Below are positions 58,861-64,000 of a DNA stretch of 64,000 nt, in pieces (within the stretch, counting starts at the first letter, position 1; the number at the start of each line of letters is the position of its first letter). The position numbers and the translations under genes are program-made. The stretch is from Pasteurellaceae bacterium 15-036681 (GTDB lineage: Bacteria > Pseudomonadota > Gammaproteobacteria > Enterobacterales > Pasteurellaceae): contig MQVI01000006.1 in assembly GCA_002002485.1 (NCBI GenBank), positions 1 to 64,000 of the forward strand, written 5' to 3'. Below the pieces are notes generated by a model. That model was not told where the DNA came from. It made no database searches and worked only from the letters and a program-made list of their open reading frames with translations.

Positions 58861-59439
58861 ATGGCAAAACTCTATTTCTATTATTCAACAATGAATGCAG
58901 GTAAATCTACTACCTTGCTTCAATCCTCTTATAATTATCAAGAACGTGGCATGAATACGCTTGTGTACACTGCAGCAATTGATGACCGCTACGGTGTAGG
59001 AAAAGTTGCCTCACGCATTGGTATCTCACAAGAAGCGGAATTATTCCACGCCAATACAGATATGTTCAGTGCAATCAAATCCGAGACGGATAAAAAAACG
59101 TTACACTGTATCTTAATAGACGAAGCACAATTCCTAACTAAAGCGCAAGTGTACCAATTAACCGAAGTAGTTGATAAATTGAATATCCCTGTGCTTTGTT
59201 ACGGTTTGCGTACCGATTTCCAAGCTGAATTATTTGAAGGCAGTCGCTATCTTCTAGCTTGGGCGGATCAACTAGAAGAACTAAAAACAATCTGTTACTG
59301 TGGACGCAAAGCTAATTTCGTCATTCGCATGAATGAAAATGGCGAAGCCGTAAAAGATGGGGATCAGATCCAAATTGGAGGAAACGATACTTACCTTTCA
59401 GTATGTCGCCAACACTATAAAGAAAAATTGGGAATGTAA
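58861..59439 (+). CDS. tdk: Thymidine kinase
   Basis: A 192-residue type II thymidine kinase. The P-loop is STMNAGKST (9-17), and LIDEAQFLT holds the Walker B acid. The lasso and zinc site is [10 protein letters not shown] with CRQHYKEK at the end. It phosphorylates thymidine and deoxyuridine. The N-terminus MAKLYFYYS matches the family, so the start is firm. Yet it lies 6 bp after a terminator tail and has no Shine-Dalgarno sequence. Confidence 0.94.
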   Translation: MAKLYFYYSTMNAGKSTTLLQSSYNYQERGMNTLVYTAAIDDRYGVGKVASRIGISQEAELFHANTDMFSAIKSETDKKTLHCILIDEAQFLTKAQVYQLTEVVDKLNIPVLCYGLRTDFQAELFEGSRYLLAWADQLEELKTICYCGRKANFVIRMNENGEAVKDGDQIQIGGNDTYLSVCRQHYKEKLGM

Positions 59440-59457
59440 TATCCTTATAAATGTTTT

Positions 59458-59478
59458 GATGGGCAATCATTGCCCATC
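59458..59478. repeat. Intergenic palindrome (GGGCA family)
   Basis: GATGGGCA-atcat-TGCCCATC lies 18 bp after the tdk stop. It may also serve as a weak terminator for tdk and for the opposite small ORF. Confidence 0.7.
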
Positions 59479-59485
59479 TAACAGA

Positions 59486-59587
59486 CTAAATATAATCATA
59501 AGTTCTACATACAAATGCGATAATTAAAATCGCTAACATCACTAAAAGCTGAACCAACCTTTTCTTCGTTAATTTCTCTGCTGCCAC
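59486..59587 (-). CDS. 33-residue single-helix membrane micro-ORF
   Basis: A GTG at 59587 is preceded by AGGAG with 7-nt spacing. It opens a frame of 33 residues: a Lys/Arg-rich start (AEKLTKKRL), one hydrophobic helix (LVMLAILIIAFV), and a short polar end. The positive-inside pattern predicts an N-in inner-membrane peptide. It lies between tdk and fnr on the opposite strand. No family is recognised. The evidence is the ribosome-binding site, composition and topology; expression is unproven. Confidence 0.5.
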   Translation of the reverse strand: MAAEKLTKKRLVQLLVMLAILIIAFVCRTYDYI

Positions 59588-59646
59588 TCTGCTTCTCCTG
59601 TAAAAAAATAAAAGCTATTTAAGTTTTCGTAAAATAGTGTTAAAAT

Positions 59647-59660
59647 TTGCGTCAAATCAA
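59647..59660. promoter_or_regulatory. Imperfect FNR-like box upstream of fnr
   Basis: TTGCG-tcaa-ATCAA keeps one perfect half-site and part of the other, 29 bp before the fnr start codon. A position over the promoter would fit negative autoregulation, as known in E. coli. Confidence 0.35.
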
Positions 59661-59688
59661 ATTTTAAAGCACTTATTACGGCGGATTT

Positions 59689-60459
59689 ATGAAAATTGTA
59701 TCTGATTTTAAAGGAAATGGAAGAACTGCTTGTACAATTCACTGCCAAAATTGCAGTATTAGCCAGCTCTGTCTCCCATTTACTTTAAATGATCATGAAC
59801 TAACACAGCTTGATAATATTATTGAGCGCAAAAAACCTGTTCAAAAAGCCCAAATCATCTTCCAATCAGGTGATGAACTTCGCTCTATCTATGCTATTCG
59901 ATCAGGAACGATCAAAAGCTACACTATTAGTGAAAATGGTGAAGAACAAATTACAGCATTCCACTTACCTGGGGATTTAGTTGGTTTTGATGCAATTACG
60001 GATATGAAACACGTAGGGTTTGCTCAAGCATTAGAAACTTCGATGATCTGTGAAATTCCATTTGATATTTTGGATGACCTTGCAGGAAAAATGCCTAAGA
60101 TCCGCCATCAAATTATGCGTTTGATGAGTAACGAGATCAAAAATGATCAGGAAATGATTCTATTACTCTCTAAAATGAGTGCTGAAGAGAAACTCGCTGC
60201 ATTTATCTACAATCTATCGTTACGTTATGCCGCTCGAGGATTCTCAGCGAAAGAGTTTAGATTAACAATGACTCGTGGCGATATCGGTAATTATCTAGGA
60301 CTCACCATCGAAACCATTAGTCGTTTATTAGGACGTTTCCAAAAAAGTGGCATGATCAGCGTCCAAGGCAAATACATTACCATTAACAATATGGAAGAAC
60401 TCAGCGAAATGGCTGGTGCAACCAAGCCACAAATTCCTGTAAACTGTGTGTCTAGCTAA
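59689..60459 (+). CDS. fnr: FNR oxygen-responsive transcription regulator
   Basis: A 256-residue Crp/Fnr regulator. Cluster ligands Cys19, Cys22 and Cys28 lie in [17 protein letters not shown], and the fourth is Cys121 in SMICEIPF. The beta-roll has [20 protein letters not shown]. The DNA-recognition helix is [14 protein letters not shown] with the E-xx-SR pattern that reads TTGAT. It senses oxygen through a 4Fe-4S cluster and switches genes to anaerobic mode. A perfect target box lies at 43867 in this window. Confidence 0.95.
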   Translation: MKIVSDFKGNGRTACTIHCQNCSISQLCLPFTLNDHELTQLDNIIERKKPVQKAQIIFQSGDELRSIYAIRSGTIKSYTISENGEEQITAFHLPGDLVGFDAITDMKHVGFAQALETSMICEIPFDILDDLAGKMPKIRHQIMRLMSNEIKNDQEMILLLSKMSAEEKLAAFIYNLSLRYAARGFSAKEFRLTMTRGDIGNYLGLTIETISRLLGRFQKSGMISVQGKYITINNMEELSEMAGATKPQIPVNCVSS

Positions 60460-60473
60460 GTTTAATCATTTAT

Positions 60474-60512
60474 AAAAGGCGTTAAGAACTGCTATTCTTA
60501 ACGCCTTTTACT
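60474..60512 (+). terminator. fnr terminator
   Basis: A perfect 15-bp stem (60474-60488 with 60495-60509), a 6-nt loop and a T-run. Confidence 0.9.
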
Positions 60513-60536
60513 CTTTTATTTTATGAGGCATATACT

Positions 60537-61352
60537 ATGGCTACTTATATTGTTGGTGACCTACACGGTTGCTTTGATGAATTTCAAAATCTACTCAAGC
60601 AAGCCAATTTTAACCCTGAGTACGACGAATTATGGTTAACTGGCGATTTGATTGCCCGAGGTGATAATTCTCTTGCCTGCTTACGCTTTGTTAAAAACTT
60701 GGGCAATAGAGCTGTTACTGTACTAGGCAATCATGATTTACATCTGCTATCTACTCTATTGAGTGTAAAAAAAGTGAAAAGTCGAGACAAAGTCGATGAT
60801 ATCTTTGAAGCAGAAGATCGAGAAGAGTTGCAAAATTGGCTACGAAACAGACCGCTTGTTGCTCAACATCCTAAACATAAGTTTTTACTTGTCCATGCTG
60901 GTATTAGTCCTGAATGGGATCTGGCTACCACGCTAGCCTGCGCTAAAGAAGTTGAATCCGTATTACAAAGTGATAATTTTAAAACTCTGCTAGAAGAAAT
61001 GTATGATAGTCAACCAGATCATTGGTCTTCTACGTTGGTAGGTATGGATCGTTTACGTTATATCATCAATGCATTTACTCGCATGCGTTTCTGCTACGAG
61101 GACAAGCGCTTAGATTTTGATTGTAAATTACCAGTTGAAGAAGCACCTGATGGACTCAAACCTTGGTTTGAGCTAGAAAATCCATTATTTGATGAAGTTG
61201 ATATTATCTTTGGACACTGGGCAAGCTTAATTGGATATGTAGCACCACCTCGTATTTATGCGCTTGATACAGGTTGTGTTTGGGGAAATCACCTGACAAT
61301 GCTTCGCTGGGAAGATAAAAAAATATTCACACAGCCTAAATTAAGTAAATAA
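60537..61352 (+). CDS. apaH: Diadenosine tetraphosphatase (symmetrical)
   Basis: A 271-residue metallophosphoesterase. [24 protein letters not shown] and [10 protein letters not shown] are the dinuclear metal motifs, and [13 protein letters not shown] with FGHWASLIG supply the later His ligands. It cleaves Ap4A to two ADP and, in E. coli, also removes Np4 caps from RNA. It appears monocistronic, between the fnr terminator and a tRNA gene. An inverted uptake word lies in the coding sequence (60850-60859). Confidence 0.94.
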   Translation: MATYIVGDLHGCFDEFQNLLKQANFNPEYDELWLTGDLIARGDNSLACLRFVKNLGNRAVTVLGNHDLHLLSTLLSVKKVKSRDKVDDIFEAEDREELQNWLRNRPLVAQHPKHKFLLVHAGISPEWDLATTLACAKEVESVLQSDNFKTLLEEMYDSQPDHWSSTLVGMDRLRYIINAFTRMRFCYEDKRLDFDCKLPVEEAPDGLKPWFELENPLFDEVDIIFGHWASLIGYVAPPRIYALDTGCVWGNHLTMLRWEDKKIFTQPKLSK

Positions 61353-61429
61353 TTGCATTAAAAACAAGCAACTATCTAATATGAACCTTGTATTAAACAG
61401 AAATTTTCAATAGAATAGCGCCTGTTAAC

Positions 61430-61506
61430 GCGACTATAGCTCAGTTGGTTAGAGCACCACCTTGACATGGTGGGGGTCACTGGTTCGAGTCCAGCTAGTC
61501 GCACCA
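61430..61506 (+). tRNA. tRNA-Val (GAC)
   Basis: A 77-nt cloverleaf: acceptor GCGACTA / TAGTCGC, D-arm AGCTCAGTTGGTTAGAGC, and anticodon stem CCACC / GGTGG around TTGACAT with anticodon GAC. The T-arm is CTGGTTCGAGTCCAG. The CCA end is encoded. It reads GUC and GUU valine codons. Confidence 0.97.
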
Positions 61507-61512
61507 TTTTCT

Positions 61513-61545
61513 AATCCCAGTTCTTACGGACTGGGATTTTTTATT
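61513..61545 (+). terminator. tRNA-Val terminator
   Basis: A 9-bp stem AATCCCAGT / ACTGGGATT, an 8-nt loop and a T-run just after the tRNA. Confidence 0.85.
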
Positions 61546-61685
61546 GCATTCCAATAAACTAACTGATTGATTTTTATAGGTTTATTATTCCCTCTCCATC
61601 TTCTTGCTATAAATTAACAGACTTATGTAGTCAATCTGAATTCCATCAAATCTAGTAAACAAATCATTTGCATAGCGAAAAACTA

Positions 61686-61740
61686 AGGGTTTCCTGTTTA
61701 GGCTGAATTTCAAACATCCATATCCTAAACAGGAAACCCT
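61686..61740 (-). terminator. Terminator of the large RTX protein gene
   Basis: A perfect 17-bp stem (61686-61702 with 61724-61740) and a 21-nt loop, with TAGTTTTTC next on the minus strand, 36 bp past the stop codon. The rest of 61546-61685 shows nothing recognisable. Confidence 0.8.
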
Positions 61741-61775
61741 CATATAATTTATCAGATCAAGTCTTCTATATCATA

Positions 61776-64000
61776 TTAAACAATTTCAAAATTGCTTTGA
61801 TCTAAACTTAATCCTGTTACTGTTGCAAAGTGAATGCCATTTACAGCGCCAGTACCATCACTATCGTAACTTAAGCGACCTGTTGCTTCATCGTAAGTTA
61901 GGTAAGTGGCTACATCGGCTACGGTTTGGATTGAAGTAAAGATCGCTTTAGATAAGGCAATCTTATCTTCGCCTGCTTTGAAGTCCACAATTGTATCCAC
62001 ATTACCATTTAAGGCTGTTTGGAATACAAAGGTATCTTTACCTTCTCCACCAATTAAAGTATCTGCCCCTAAACCACCAATTAAACGGTCATTACCAGCG
62101 CCACCATTTAAGATATTACCGATATTATTTGCCGTTAATTCGTTATCTAGATCATTACCTGTTGCTGATTTTGCTGTTGAGCCCAATAACACTAAGTGCT
62201 CCACATTGTTGCTTAACTTATAATCTACGGTACTATAAACAGTATCCGTGCCTTGATTTGCAAGCTCAATCACTCGGTCACCAGCAGAGTCAACCACATA
62301 GATATCATCGCCTTCACCACCGTGCATTTCATCATCACCAGCACCGCCATCAATATAATCATTACCTTTGCCAGCCTTAATCACATCATTACCAGCATTA
62401 CCTAAGATCGTATTGTCAGCTTCGTTACCAGTAAGAATATCATCATGGTTTGAACCAATTAAATTTTCTATTTGAGTACCAAATCCGATAAAACCTTGAT
62501 CTTTAGTAAATTTATATTGGCTCACCGCCCAGTTATCCGCATTTGTCACTACAGCACTGTCATCTAATCCAAAGTAGCTACGCTTATTATAAGTATTACG
62601 CTCTTCAACAGTTAATGCTGAGCTTAATTCAGTACCACGATAGATCCATGAACCTGGGGTTAAATTCACATTTACCCCTTTTTCTTCATTTGAAGCGTCA
62701 AAGGTATCGTTACCAGCTCCATCCCAAATATATAAACCGCCATCAGAGCTGTTCCCGTTATAGTCTTTAAAACCATAAACATTATCTTCTGCTCGTGCTT
62801 CACGATTTACTCCAAAACGATAGTGTAAATACGCTAAATCATACAAACGGAAATCACGATAAGCGATAGCATCACTTGTAGTATAAGACATCTGTATAAA
62901 TTCAGAGCTGTTTTCTAGTCCGCCCTGCATTTTCACTCTTGGATCATAAGAATCTGGGAAAGAGTGGATCATTTGTAGATTATGCTCTAACTCATGTAAT
63001 ATAGTATAGAAAGCGAAGTCTTTGCTACCGTTTCCACCAACAATGTTCTTATTAAAGAATACCCAAGAACCACTTACTGCAAGACCACCAATACCTATAC
63101 CATCTGCATAGTAATGTATACTGCTCGCTTCTGCTCGTGTAGCAACTTCCACAAATTTAATATTTGTGTATTTCTCGATAACATCATAAGCATCTCGAAT
63201 AAACCCTTTTACTTCAGCAGTGTGTAATTCACCTGAATTATTAACCGCACTTGCATTTGAATTTGCGAATGCGTTACTTTCTGCGGCTGTTGCAAAGTAA
63301 TATTTTACAGTTAATGGCGTACCATCCGCATTACCGCCATAAGGTAAATTACGATGGAAGCCTCCTGTAGAAGCTAAATCGACTTCCTCAATAAAATATG
63401 GGAAGTTATAGTTATCTGCCGTGTGATCTGTAAAACGATCAGCACGATCAATTTGAATTGCAGATACCACATGTTCCCCACCATTTACTTGAGCAGTGAT
63501 ATAGTTTTCACTATCTGCTACTGTGATGGTGTTATTTGCAATATCTGTCGTGGTTAACACCGCTTGTACTGATTTCGCTTTATTTGCAGCTAATACCGAT
63601 GCTTCAACTTCTTGAACGAAAGTTTTATCTGCTAATACTTTTGTTGTATAAGTCTTATCACCGATGGTTAAAGTAATACTATCACCTTCTTTCGCCACAC
63701 CACTTACCGTACCGCGAATTTCTGACATCTCCACTGTTTTAACCACAGTATTGCCTTCAACCGCATCACTAGTAAGGGTTAATGATTTCACTACTGGCAC
63801 TTCATTACGCACAGTATTGATTGTATAGCTACCATTGCTATTTTGAACCAAGTCATAAGCTACAGTATCTGGCGCCGGTGTTACTGAATTCACAAAATCA
63901 ACAGTAACTTGTTGACCATTTAATGCTGCTAATTCGCTATTTGGTACATCAACATAGAATGTTTTATTAATACCATCAAAGCCTGTTTCATAGGTTTTAT
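61776..64000 (-). CDS. Large secreted RTX protein with a serralysin-like metzincin domain (C-terminal part; 5' end outside window)
   Basis: The frame is open to the window edge, so a GTG at 63893 is not the start; about 740 residues are visible. Numbered from 63893: 30-130 is an Ig-like repeat of large adhesins ([18 protein letters not shown]). About 140-400 resembles the serralysin M10 catalytic domain, with zinc motif [11 protein letters not shown] (300-310) and Met-turn FIQMSY (Met335, Tyr337). About 480-640 holds RTX calcium repeats ([40 protein letters not shown]). The C-terminal DTFVF..VD segment and the end are typical type I secretion signals. The metzincin Gly is Gln307. It is likely secreted or surface-held; protease activity is uncertain. 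Confidence 0.85.
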   Translation of the reverse strand, partial: KTYETGFDGINKTFYVDVPNSELAALNGQQVTVDFVNSVTPAPDTVAYDLVQNSNGSYTINTVRNEVPVVKSLTLTSDAVEGNTVVKTVEMSEIRGTVSGVAKEGDSITLTIGDKTYTTKVLADKTFVQEVEASVLAANKAKSVQAVLTTTDIANNTITVADSENYITAQVNGGEHVVSAIQIDRADRFTDHTADNYNFPYFIEEVDLASTGGFHRNLPYGGNADGTPLTVKYYFATAAESNAFANSNASAVNNSGELHTAEVKGFIRDAYDVIEKYTNIKFVEVATRAEASSIHYYADGIGIGGLAVSGSWVFFNKNIVGGNGSKDFAFYTILHELEHNLQMIHSFPDSYDPRVKMQGGLENSSEFIQMSYTTSDAIAYRDFRLYDLAYLHYRFGVNREARAEDNVYGFKDYNGNSSDGGLYIWDGAGNDTFDASNEEKGVNVNLTPGSWIYRGTELSSALTVEERNTYNKRSYFGLDDSAVVTNADNWAVSQYKFTKDQGFIGFGTQIENLIGSNHDDILTGNEADNTILGNAGNDVIKAGKGNDYIDGGAGDDEMHGGEGDDIYVVDSAGDRVIELANQGTDTVYSTVDYKLSNNVEHLVLLGSTAKSATGNDLDNELTANNIGNILNGGAGNDRLIGGLGADTLIGGEGKDTFVFQTALNGNVDTIVDFKAGEDKIALSKAIFTSIQTVADVATYLTYDEATGRLSYDSDGTGAVNGIHFATVTGLSLDQSNFEIV

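Noticed and set aside
61906-62770. Plus-strand frames of 75-129 codons inside the RTX gene
   Set aside because: They are antisense shadows of the repeat-rich coding sequence, with His/Tyr/Leu-biased low-complexity translations.

Overview
The window is a piece of a Pasteurellaceae chromosome. It is AT-rich and dense in housekeeping genes whose proteins closely resemble those of Haemophilus, Actinobacillus and Mannheimia. The natural-competence uptake word ACAAGCGGT(C) occurs about ten times, whereas the Haemophilus-type word AAGTGCGGT was found once. This points to the Actinobacillus pleuropneumoniae / Mannheimia branch. No species is claimed.

Region 1-14 kb is accessory. It opens with the tail of an IS30-family transposase that abuts a gene which has probably lost its 5' end, followed by a 269-bp MITE-like element. 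Next come a flavodoxin-like reductase, a LysR regulator, and two near-identical secreted alpha/beta hydrolases (3347 and 7487) that carry the same upstream region. Between and after the copies lie an EmrE-type efflux protein, a zinc alcohol dehydrogenase, a metallo-beta-lactamase-fold hydrolase and a sugar O-acetyltransferase. Then follow the remnant of a CueR-like regulator, an iron alcohol dehydrogenase with a divergent LysR gene, a SugE-type transporter, an ElaA-type acetyltransferase, and a DUF1016/PDDEXK nuclease gene flanked by repeated sequence.

Region 14-47 kb is mostly core. It holds lipoprotein e(P4), TerC, FieF, YaaA, Slt, Hpt, a tgt-hemerythrin-TusA run, a sugar exporter, ParC, ArgA-Dcd-Udk and ArgO. 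It continues with sucABCD, GlpX, GlnS, XseA, PckA, the ftsB-ispD-ispF operon, and LysC behind a lysine riboswitch. A perfect FNR box (43867-43880) sits between pckA and ftsB, and the fnr gene is at 59689.

Region 47-55 kb holds uvrB, a small ParE/RelE-like toxin-antitoxin pair and a type III restriction-modification system (mod-res). A five-copy GGCAA tract lies just upstream of mod, in the promoter/leader region, and is a candidate phase-variation switch.

Region 55-64 kb returns to core genes: EpmB and EF-P (the EF-P lysylation pathway), ZapB, Tdk, Fnr, ApaH and tRNA-Val(GAC), plus a 33-codon membrane micro-ORF. The window ends inside a large secreted protein that combines an Ig-like domain, a serralysin-like metzincin domain with an altered zinc motif, and C-terminal RTX repeats. 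Short intergenic palindromes of three families are scattered through the whole window.
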